From contig CAJINV010000010.1 of the NCBI GenBank assembly GCA_905178155.1, forward strand, positions 3,430,587 through 3,494,586: DNA of 64,000 bases, in the 5' to 3' direction. Both the position numbers and the translations under genes were made by a program. Position 1 is the first letter of the stretch, and every line of letters starts with the position of its first letter. The DNA comes from Amoebophrya sp. A120 (lineage: Eukaryota > Sar > Dinophyceae > Syndiniales > Amoebophryaceae). A model generated the notes under the pieces. The model was given only the letters and a program-made list of their open reading frames with translations. It had not been told where the DNA came from and ran no database searches. Positions 34,801 to 44,500 of this stretch are shown here, one piece after another.

Positions 34801-37577
34801 TGGGAATTTTTGCCGAGTTCGTCCGCGGATACTTTCGAATATTCGGAATCGCTTCAAAATAGGCAGGCAGGAGTTTGGAAACTGTCGAAGGTTTTGCCAG
34901 CTTTTCGAATATTCTCGAATATTCGGAATCGCCGGAATCAGAGGCGGCGAGACTTCAAATCCTTGCCAAGTTTTTCAACAATTGGGAATGCCAAAAATGC
35001 GACCCCCGCCTCTATCTGCGGAGGCTGACATACTCAAAGCAAATTACTTCCTCTGCTGGGAATTTTTGCCGAGTTCGTCCGCGGATACTTTCGAATATTC
35101 GGAATCGCTTCAAAATAGGCAGGCAGGAGTTTGGAAACTGTCGAAGGTTTTGCCAGCTTTTCGAATATTCTCGAATATTCGGAATCGCCGGAATCAGAGG
35201 CGGCGAGACTTCAAATCCTTGCCAAGTTTTTCAACAATTGGGAATGCCAAAAATGCGACCCCCGCCTCTATCTGCGGAGGCTGACATACTCAAAGCAAAT
35301 TACTTCCTCTGCTGGGAATTTTTGCCGAGTTCGTCCGCGGATACTTTCGAATATTCGGAATCGCTTCAAAATAGGCAGGCAGGAGTTTGGAAACTGTCGA
35401 AGGTTTTGCCAGCTTTTCGAATATTCTCGAATATTCGGAATCGCCGGAATCAGAGGCGGCGAGACTTCAAATCCTTGCCAAGTTTTTCAACAATTGGGAA
35501 TGCCAAAAATGCGCCCCCCGCCTCTATCTGCGGAGACTGACATACTCAAAGCAACTTCCTTCCTCTCCTGGAAATTTTTGCCGAGTTCGTCCGCGGATAC
35601 TTTCGAATATTCGGAATCGCCCGAATCAGAGGCGGCGAGGCTTCAAATCCTTGCCAAGTTTTCCAACGCTTGGGACTGCCAGAAATGGTATGGCGCGAAA
35701 GAAAAAACCCGCCAAAATTTACAAAACTAATTGCGGCCGCCGTGCCGCGCGGATTCGCGAAGCCGGCAGCTTCACCAGAAAGCCATCCCGCACGCTATGG
35801 CGCGAACAAAGAAAATCCGCCAAAAGTCGCAAAACCGACTGCGGGCGCCGTGCCGTGCGGATTGACGAAGCCGGCAAACTCTTACGAAGCCCAGCCCGCA
35901 TGGTGTGGCGCGAAAGGAAAAAACCCGCCAAAATTTACGAAAGTAATTGCGGCCGCCGTGCCGTGCGGATTTGCGAAGCCGGCAGCTTCGCCAGAAAGCC
36001 AGCCCGCGCGGTATGGCGCGAACAAAGGAAATTCGCCAAAAGCCGCAAAACCGACTGCCGGCGCCGTGCCGTGCGGATTGGCGAGGCCGGCAACCTCTTA
36101 CGAAGCCCGGCCCGCACGGTAAAGCGCAAAAGGAAAAACTCGCGAAAATTTACAAAAATAATTGCGGCCGCCGTGCCGTGCGGATTCGCGAAGCCGGCAG
36201 CGTCGCCAGAAAGCCAGCCCGCACGGTATGGCGCGAACGTAGGAAATTCGCCAAAAGTCGCAAAGCCGACTGCGGGCGCCGTGCCATGCGGTTTGGCGAA
36301 TCCGGCAAACTCTTACGAAGCCCAGCCCGCACGGTATGACGCGAAGCAAAAAAATTCGCCAAAATTTGCAAAACTAATTGCGACCGCCGTGCCGTGCGGA
36401 TTCGCGAAGCCGGCAGCTTCGCCAGAAAGCCAGCCCGAACGCTATGGCGCGAACGTAAAAAATTTGAAAAAAATCGCGAGACCGACTGCGGGCGCCGTGC
36501 CGTGCGGATTGGCGAAGCCGGCAGCCCCCTTCGAACCCCAGCCCGCACGGCATGGCGCGAATAAGCGAAATTCGCCACAAAAATAAAAAAGGCGGGCGAT
36601 CACCGTCCCGCCGTGACTCGCGCCGATTGCTGATCTGTCCTGAAGCTAATCCGCATGGTATGGCGGCAATTTTTTTTGTGGTTTTGTTTTGCTTTTATTG
36701 TTGACAATAACAATTATCATTTAATTATTTTTTTTCTGACCTGTCGGCTTTTTTCTTTGGGATAGCTCCCATGTCTTACGTATTCCGCATGGCAAACTGC
36801 GTTTTTCCATGACAGGTAAGCGGGCCTTTTCGTGCCTATGCAACACAGATTCTCGAGACATGCCAGACAAGCATGACAGACTTGCATTCTTCCAGAGCCA
36901 GACGCTTTTGCATTTGATAGCGAATTCTCGACCTGCAGATGGTGCAGGTTTTCCGCAAACTCCTCCATTTTCCGCTCCAAATACCGAACTCGGTCCTCGA
37001 GGTGTTGTGGTGGAGCAGGAGAATTTGTCCTAGAAGTAGAACGGGCTTCTACTCCATCACCGTGGTCCTCCGCTGGCAGGGTCGTCGCCCACCTGCTCGT
37101 CGGAAACGATGGATCTTCAACATGCGGCTCCGAGTAGAAGAAGTCGGGAGATGTTGAAGCGGAGTTGTCCTCCTGGCGCAGTGGTCCCGTTCCACTTCTC
37201 TGCAGGACCGAGGAGCTTCTAATGGAGCCAGCAACTACATGCGATTCCGGTGTCTCCTCAGAATAGAAGTACTCGACGTCCCCTTGATGATGATCTTCGT
37301 CGTGTGTTCCTTCTTTATCGCCACTTGAAGATGGCAAGTTGTCGAAACCCCCATTTTCGCCTACATCGAGGAAAACCAGAGAACTACTACCGGTAGTAGA
37401 GCCTCGTGCAGAATGACGATGCAGCTGGGGCGATGAATTCCTCTTGCTGCTCTCATGCACAACATCATCATGCTCAGCCACGTGAACAGCTGCCGTGGTG
37501 GTGGCTGCGGCGACGAGGAAAATGATCCCAGGCGTGAAGGAGATCATGGGCGTAGTAGTTGTTTTAGTTTTTCTCAT
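25880..37577 (-). CDS. Multi-pass membrane protein, unknown family, with a 6.1-kb introner intron
   Basis: Not recognised. ATG 37577 starts a signal-like segment (ISFTPGIIFLVAAATTTAA), followed by a disordered Ser/Asp/His region and a coiled coil (DRVRYLERKMEEFAENLHHL). Hydrophobic segments follow: LSLIRFLL, VLGFLLLVAGYTAVVF, IFTLCLVLYMVATLL, AIWLIVPSFCCSLV, GALLVLFEGLQLF, ARLLVLCVAVVSGVGL, SFVFELLLCYCVFALPLLA; then a helical C-terminal region (VREDFQTLSEHVKTMEEEA). One GT-AG intron (30665-30353) and eight introners are removed. The clean frame stops at 26175, but an adjacent frame (DHSTNDADVAKDGATLEEEE) stays open to 25880 in the same style; a one-base difference in the G-rich 26205-26215 stretch or a missed small intron would join them. 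About 1,134 aa if joined. Confidence 0.75.
27137..27399. mobile_element. Introner, family A, in membrane-protein gene
   Basis: 263 bp, repeats AGACA/AGACA. Junction VAVVS|GVGLS inside a hydrophobic segment. Confidence 0.92.
27539..27797. mobile_element. Introner, family A, in membrane-protein gene
   Basis: 259 bp, repeats CCACC/CCACC. Junction DPTVV|DLFDN. Minus-strand repeat GGTGG would allow a GT-AG reading shifted by one base. Confidence 0.92.
27843..28108. mobile_element. Introner, family A, in membrane-protein gene
   Basis: 266 bp, flanks GGGCA/CGGCA. Junction GENVP|LTYLT. Confidence 0.87.
28287..28559. mobile_element. Introner, family A, diverged flanks
   Basis: 273 bp, flanks ACCAG/ACGAA (3 of 5). 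Junction IPTDS|SSIDQ in frame. Confidence 0.82.
28624..28944. mobile_element. Introner, family C, in membrane-protein gene
   Basis: 321 bp, repeats CGCAG/CGCAG. Junction EICLR|AIWLI. Confidence 0.92.
28988..29139. mobile_element. Introner, family B, in membrane-protein gene
   Basis: 152 bp, repeats CCCCG/CCCCG. Junction RGNPG|LPKLT. Leaves a 43-nt exon next to the element at 28624. Confidence 0.92.
29308..29570. mobile_element. Introner, family A, in membrane-protein gene
   Basis: 263 bp, repeats GACAG/GACAG. Junction SGTLS|SVCQN. Confidence 0.92.
31035..31150 (+). repeat. Partial tandem duplication of the giant element's left terminal repeat
   Basis: Repeats the preceding stretch: TTGTCAACAATAAAAGCAAA, then TGCCGCCATACCAT and CAGGACAGATCAGCAA. 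The right terminal repeat has only one copy. Confidence 0.85.
31190..32010 (+). repeat. Left arm: tandem ~107-bp units in a two-unit alternation
   Basis: About eight units, each with CGCGCCATACCGTGCGGGCT ... GCCGGCTTCGC ... ATCCGCACGGCACGGCG. Two subtypes alternate: one with GGCGAAGCTGCCGGC and GGCCGCAATTAGTTTTG, the other with a TTGCCGGC variant and CGCCCGCAGTCGGTTTTG, giving a ~213-bp higher-order repeat. Confidence 0.9.
32025..35640 (+). repeat. 256-bp satellite array, about 14 copies
   Basis: Unit starts (TCGCTTCAAAATAGGCAGG) lie near 32025, 32280, 32545, 32800 and then every 256 bp to 35360. The first three units and the truncated last one are diverged; the ten or so between 32800 and 35360 look essentially identical, with one A/G difference seen near 32949. 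Each unit carries TTCGAATATTC palindromes. Because 256 is not a multiple of 3, the overlapping 221-codon open frames restart every unit. Confidence 0.95.
35690..36570 (-). repeat. Right arm: inverted copy of the ~107-bp unit array
   Basis: The same two alternating unit types as 31190-32010 in the opposite orientation (AGCCCGCACGGTATGGCGCG). The arms could pair over more than 0.8 kb. Confidence 0.9.
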
Positions 37578-38535
37578 GCTTGAAGAAACGTTGCGGGTAC
37601 TTACATTACGATTACACCAAATATCATCCTCCGGGCCGTTTGTACGACCTGCTCCGCTCCATTTGTAGCTCTTTGGTGGAAACAAAACCGTTGAAAATTC
37701 CTGTTCGACGTCGACCTTTCGCTTTCGTGACCTCGAGAAGAAAAAGTCGCGCCGGAACGGCATATGTCAAATTCAAAAGTGGTGACACGGACTTTTTGCT
37801 CTGCGCATGTTGTATGTGAAAGTATGTAAGTAACGATTCTTGTTTCCACGACCCATTTTGGAACAGCCCACGACTAAGAACCCCGCTGCCTTTTGGACGA
37901 ACAATGAGAATGAAGATCCACACTTAATTATTTCGAGACCAAGTAGCTACACAAAACTAGCTCCGACGATCGACGAGAACGACATGATCACAAGATGCAG
38001 CCCGCCCCACACGCAGCAGCTAATACCGACCTGTCCCTGTAGTAAAATAGAATCAAAATAAAAGCATCACGAAGATTTCTTTTCGGCAACGAACGACGAT
38101 TTTCTATATCGGTCGACTCCGAGATAATTAATTACTTACTTACTTATCATCGAACTTAGCAGCAACACAACGACGCACAAGGACTCGACAGCATTGCATT
38201 TCTAAGTGTTGCAGCCGGACCGGCAATGCGTAGTTACTGGTCGTGATAGAACTGCGCCCTACTCTTCTTGCAACCGCCTTTTTTTATCGCAGGGACCGCG
38301 GCGTATCAGCCAGGTACTCGGATAACGATAAGCTGACCAGCTTTAGCATTTCTTGACGAATCTTGGATTATCTCCCTTGCCAGTAGAACTAGAATTTGAT
38401 GTTGTATGCTAAATTTTCATTCCTGTAAGTGTGTATCCTGATGCTCCAATGTGCTTATCACTTGTGAAAATCATTTTCGAAGCAGTGCAGACACGACGAC
38501 GTGCTGCGCCCAGTTGTACAAACTTAGTGCCACAA
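37578..38535. other. Intergenic stretch between TM9SF and the membrane-protein gene
   Basis: No ORF of note. A GTAAGT donor-like site on the minus strand near 37605 may belong to a 5' leader intron of the membrane-protein gene. Confidence 0.55.
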
Positions 38536-41500
38536 TCAATCGCTCTTGATCCTCGCGTAGATGTAGTGGAGAAACCTCGAGCAGCTCCAATAGGTTATCG
38601 CTCCCATCATCAAGAATATCCCGTACGCGATTACCAAGGAGTAGAGAAAGAAAAAGGATCCCTGCAGAAAGGAATCCATTAGCGACGCTTTGAAGTAGGA
38701 GATGCAGTAGAGGTAGAAAAACACCGCCAGGCTGCTCCCGGAATAGAAAGACCTCCACCACCACTTGTAATTCTCGGCATTCAAAGTCCAGTAGACGAAG
38801 AGCACGGACAGCAAGGCAGACACCATGATGGTCAGAACCAAAGTGAGGAGGAGTATCCCAAAAACTCGGTAGCTCGCGTGGCCTGTAACAATGCACAACT
38901 CCCCCTCCCCCTCATTTGTCATGCAAAATACCAAATTCACACCTTGCACGTAAGCACTGCTAGCATGACAAAGTTTGGAACGTCAAATAGTACTACAATC
39001 CGCATGCAGATTTGTCATGCGAAAGCCCATTTTCTGCTGTTGCTTGTGTTGCTGTTCATGCAACACAAATGAGGGGGAGGGGGAGTTGTGCCCTGTCATA
39101 TGGCCCCAAACGGAGTCAAAGATGTAGTGCAGTTCGGCGTACATGGAGAGGAAAGGGAGGCCGCCGCAGCAAATATACTGAATCAGCACGGACCGGGACC
39201 TTGTGAGGAGGGTTTCGATAAAGTTTTGATGTCTTGTTTATTTCGCGCTTTGATATGGGGTGTGGGTGCAACATCAACATGAGCATGACAAGACAAAAAT
39301 GAAATTTTTTGTGTAGTATCTACTTCGTAATAGGATCATCTTCGCAAGACGAGAAATTCACACGGAATGAAAAGCTGCTTCATATAGAAGTACCAAGTCT
39401 TCGCGTGCGGCGGTATGTGCCTCTCCAGCTTGTTGGTCTTGCAGGGAAAGTAGCTGGCAATTTCGCTGGTTTCGAAGTATTTCTTAATCACCACCTGTCT
39501 CCCCAGCACGCCCCCAACCACCGTCAGGGGGATGGTCACACAGATCCATACGAACAGCAGCAGCACTATCGTCGCGAAGGGAACGGCCACGGTGGAGGAG
39601 TAGAAGATCGCGATGGTGTTCAGCACGGACCAAATTACGAAACAGGGTAAAGCGAACATCAGACTGGTGAGTAAGATGTTTAAGGTCCACCTTTCGCCGT
39701 TCAACACTTGTATCCCACAGAAAAAGTAATAGAGACGCAAGTCAGATAATTTGTAATGCAAAAATAATCCGCAGAAAAATCTGTCATGGACGACCCCATA
39801 GCATGCTGTTTAGGGTACGCATTTTTCTGTGTATTCATTTTTGCATTACAAATCTGCCCTGTCTGCTTTTTTCTGGGGGATAACTTGGTACAAAGACCCG
39901 GACACGTAGCCCGCCACGACCGCGCTGCAAACGTAGAAAAACGTATCGCAGAAAAAAACTATGTGAGTGTAAGTCTGTGATGCAGAAAATGCAAAACTGC
40001 TACACTTGTCATGCTGAATGTGCGTCATGGGCTACTTTCATACGTGTCTCCACTACTACTACCTGCGCATGAGAGGTTTTCCCTGCAATGGAAAGCGAAT
40101 TTGTGAGGCTGCTCTTCCTACAAAGTTACACTTACACAGTTTTTATCCTGCATAAAACGCCATGGAGCTGATCACCGCGTTGTTGTGGTAGTGCCCGAAA
40201 CACCCGAAAAACACTACAGAGAGTGACATGATCAGAATTTGCGTGCCGGTTCCCACCATGGAGGCGAACACCGTGCGGAACTTCGGCGGGCGGAACACGT
40301 CGGCATGGAGGAGCTTCTATGCAGTGCAAAAGTATCGCACTCGTATAAATGCATTACAAATTTCCTCAGCGTGAGAAATAAAATTTGTAATGCGGACTTG
40401 CCTCAAGAAAAAGATTTGTAATGCAAGACATGCATTTATACGAGATACGATACTTTTGCAGAGGATAGCTTCCAGCCGGTATGGGACATAAACTCAAAGG
40501 TGTTGTTATCAATCGCAAATATGTCTGGGTCTGGAATATAATTCTGAGACTTGTCATGCACGTTTTGCATGAGCCATGATGTCGGTGATGCATGCCCTAG
40601 CATCACAGGCTTTTTGAGGGATTCTTGATGCCTATTCCGCATGACAAATGCCCTCTCCGCGTAGCAAAAATTAGATTTCTTTTGCTGCTCATGCAACACA
40701 GATTTTTTTGACATCCAAATGCAGCATCACAAGTTGCATTCTTCCAGACCCAGACATATTTATTGCACTTGATAGTTGTCTAAATCGTCGAAGTCAGAAA
40801 CCAAATCGTCCAACGTTTTGGCCTATCAAGTGCAAATATGTCTGGGTCTGGATGAGCAGAAGTGCAGATGTTTGTAATGCAGGTTTTGCATGACCCAGAG
40901 CGTCTGGCATGCAGGGACTAGCATCACCGGTTTTTCGCGGGGGGCTTCGTGATGCCCCCTACTCTGCATGAGAACAAGTCCGCTCTCATCATGGCCAAGA
41001 ATATGAGACATTAATTTTTGCTGTTCATACAAGACAAATTTTTGTGTGAATTGAAATGTGCATCACAAGTTGCAGCATTCCAGATCCAGACAAATTTGCA
41101 ATGCGTATAGCCTGGCCGCCGCCGTCCGCGTTGGCGTTGCCGATTACGTTGTACTATGGATTGCAAAAATGTCTGGGTCTGGAAGATTGCAACTTGTCAT
41201 GCTAAATCCGAATCATGCAAAAATCTGTGTTGCATGAGTGCCAAAAGCTGTCCACTTTCGACCAAGTTGGGAGGGAGCTTCCCATGCAGGATAGGCATGA
41301 AAGAGACCTCACAAACTCTGTCATGCTAGGTCCCGCATTCCGGACCTCAAGGGCAAGGTCACACTCTTCCAGATCCAGACATTTTTGCATTTCATATGTA
41401 CTGCGGCTTCTTACTCGTTGTCGTCTTGCTTTCGTTGCCCATGGCAGTGTTGAACCCCTCGACGAAGGCGTCGGCTAAGTCAGATTGGAGGTTACGAATC

Positions 41501-44500
41501 AGGACGGAAATCACCACCACGGAAACCACACCCATGACGGCGATGGCGTTCAAAATTCCGAACCAGTGGACCTGAAAAAGTAGTTTTTGTCATGCTTCCC
41601 CGGGTTGCATGACAAAGAGGTCTTGTCATGCTTTGTTTTGCATTACAAATTTATGTACCTTCATATGCGCTCGTCCTTCCCTTCCCTCCTCCTCGGACAC
41701 AATTCCGGCGTAGTTGTTATCGTATGTAAAAACGTCTCCACCCTTGTAAGTAATGCAAAACTGCATGCTGAAAATGTTTCTCATGCGAAGCCCCATGAGA
41801 AGCATTGCCTAGTCGTGTTTTGGAATTTGTCATGCTCCAATCTGCATCATATACGAGATCTGTGATGCTGCTGAACTACCTCAAACAGCACTACACTACG
41901 AGTCCAAATTTGTCATGCAAAACGGCCAAAACATGTGGACTTGTCTAGCCGATTCCCCATCTTGACTATGGGATCGTGGGGACGTTTTTACATAGGATAG
42001 TTGTGCATGATTTGGTACTCCAGCGCCTCGTCCCGGGTCATCCCGTAGTCCGTGTGCGGAAACCAGTGCACGGACATCGTGAACTGGACCTTCATATGCA
42101 TTGCAAAAGTATCGCACTCGTATAAATGCATTACAAATTTTCTCAGCATTAGAAATAAAATTTGTAATGCGGATTTACCTTAAGAAAAGGATTTGTAATG
42201 CATGATTGCAATTACGTACGAGTACGATACTTCTGCACAGGATACTTCAACGACTTTTTCATGTTCGTGTTCATTTTCGCATCCCCATCTATGCATCTTC
42301 AGAAAAGTTATCGCACTACTAGAAATTGCCTTCCAACTTTTTCCAGATGGCATGATTTTTAATGCTAATTTTCTTCAAACAGAGGAAACTTGTCAGCATG
42401 CGTCATCGATGCAAAAATTAGCACGAGTACTATGCGATACTTTTGTAGAAGATACCCTCAGGGAAAGAACCGCTGAAGGAGAAGTATAACTTGCTCAAGC
42501 GTTACAATCTCAAACGTTACAGTAGAATATAGAAATCTGTGATGCAAGAAGTGCATGAGCTAACCTACTCTCACAGGGTTGCGCATGACAAGTTTCGGAG
42601 CCCCAAACCGCACTAGAATCTGCCGAGATCTGTATTGCAGAAAGTGGAACGCTCCGCGATTCTGTCATGCCTAGCATGCAAGACAAAATCCAGATTCTAT
42701 TGTAACGTTTGAGATTCTATCGTTTGAGCGGGTCATATGAAGAGCGGGATGTCGGGTAGCTCCGTCATGTCGGATAGAAGCGGCGAGGTCATCTTCACCT
42801 GCATGATCTCCCCCTTGCTGTGCGTGACCTCAAAGTCGTAGTGGTTGCGCAGGTAGTACTTGGATTTCTTTTTCAGATCCTCCTTCTCCTCTTCCGACAA
42901 ATTCATGTCCTGCTCGTTGTCAATCAGGCCCTCCCTTTTGTGGTACAATTCCGAGACGTACACGCTCCACATCTTCTCGGCCAGATTTTGCTTGTGGAAC
43001 GGCGTTATGGACTGCAAATATCTATGTCTGGGTCTGGAAACTTGTGATGCTAAGATGTGAATGGTGAGCGCAGCCGCAGTGCAATACGCCGTCAAGCATG
43101 ACAAATCTTTGGGCTGCTAATCTGTTTCGTTTTCCGTATGGCAAACTGCGTTTTTGCATGACAGGCAACCAGCCCTTCTCCTGCTCATGCATCACAGATT
43201 TATGAGTCATGCCAGCCTAGCATGACAGATCTTGCATTCTTCCAGACCCAGACATATTTGCAGTTCATAGGCGTCTCTTCCGGGCGGAGGCTGCTTTCCG
43301 CGATCTCCTTGTCCCCTTCCTTCTCCAGTTCTTCATAGTGCTTGGCGTTATTTATCCAACGAAAAAAGTGTTTCACTGTGATAAATTTGCAAGATCCGCA
43401 TCACAAGTTTCTTTACACATGACACAGAAAATTTGTCATGCGCGCTGCCACAGGGAAAACACCCTCCACGAGTCAAGGCCGTGCAGGTGTAGCAACACAA
43501 AAAGTTCTGTGTTCCATTCTATGCATCACAAGTTCACAGTTTTTTCTTTCGATATTATTCGGGGACAGCTTAATGCCGATGAAATCCGAGACGGGAAACT
43601 GATCCACAGAGAGCTCGGCGATGTACCTGGTGGTGTCGCGTGTTCTTTATGTTGTATGTACAACACGTGAAGATGATGCAAGATAGACCTAAACTTGCCA
43701 TTATGGTGCTGGATGATCACATGCATCGTTATGTGCTGCTATTCTGGTACTACGTGCCTTGATGTTGACCACGTGCACGTGCTAGGTTCATTTCTCTGGT
43801 GCCACCATTCATCAAAACAATTTTGTGGTGCCTCCAAAGTAGTACAGAACAAGTGGTCCTCCATGTAGTAACTAAAGCAAGTAAGTACCACTCATCAATC
43901 CCCTTTCTTAGCATCGCGATCTCCCAGGGATTCAGCTCGCGCTCGCAAATAACCTTGGTCTTGGTCTCATACACAAACGCGGAACCCGGTTGACTCGCCT
44001 CTACCTTCCAAAACTGGGAAGGCAGGCGTTTGAAATCTAGCTGGGAAGAAAGCAGCCGGTCGCCCTGGAGTATCTGGCCCAAGGTCATAAACTGCGGGAT
44101 CGGCAACTCGGGGGCGCAGACTAACGGGAAGTCGTAGTACCTGTTGGTGATGTGATATCATAGCATTTGATGTTGACAAACACCCACAACGCGGAAAACA
44201 TGTAGCATGTGCAGCTGCAAAATTTTCATATCCAAAAACTTGTCCAACGTGTCGCATAAAATACCCCAGACGAACTACTGCTCTTACCTGTATGTTTCCT
44301 GCGGGTTTTCGCTCGGCCAGATTTTGTTATCAAAGCGAAAAAAAGCCACCACCCCATAGAAAACAAGAAATTTCTGTTGCTGGATTTCTGTACACAAATC
44401 AGGGCTGTATTGCACATGGCGCTTGGAGGCACTTCCTAAGCCTGAATGATGGGTATGCAGCAAGCTAGCAGTTAGGCAGGGCAGACACCTTTGCAGTATG

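Larger units (their letters stand above)
30879..36764. mobile_element. Giant 5.9-kb family I element with foldback arms and satellite core
   Basis: Perfect 5-bp repeats GCTCC at 30874-30878 and 36765-36769. Termini TATCCCAAAGAAAAAAGC and its exact inverse, clearly related to the 171-172 bp family I introners at 15709 and 39711. The inverted ends stay nearly identical for about 140 bp (GCAAAACAAAAC, TGCCGCCATACCATGCGG, CAGGACAGATCAGCAATC), then run into inverted arrays of ~107-bp units and a central 256-bp satellite. No transposase, reverse transcriptase or other protein is visible; the long ORFs inside are products of repeat units. Confidence 0.93.
30778..36919. mobile_element. Introner, family A, swollen to 6.1 kb by a nested giant element
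   Basis: Outer ends TATGGATTGC and GCATTTGATA with the family A inner repeat; flanks GCGCG/GCGAA. Without the insert it is about 251 bp, the normal family A size. Junction QVENS|QLKDK keeps a coiled-coil frame open. Confidence 0.88.

Noticed and set aside
32571-35730. A ladder of overlapping 199-221 codon plus-strand ORFs repeating every 256 bp
   Set aside because: They are translations of the satellite unit; the frame changes with each unit and there is no gene-like variation or start context.
31383-36586. Long Arg/Ala-rich ORFs (up to 399 codons) on both strands in the arms
   Set aside because: Produced by ~107-bp tandem units with a length near a multiple of 3; present in inverted orientation in both arms and without any known domain.
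30879-36764. CRISPR array
   Set aside because: Units are 107 or 256 bp tandem repeats without short repeats and unique spacers.
30879-36764. LTR retrotransposon
   Set aside because: The ends are inverted, not direct, repeats, and no reverse transcriptase or integrase is present.
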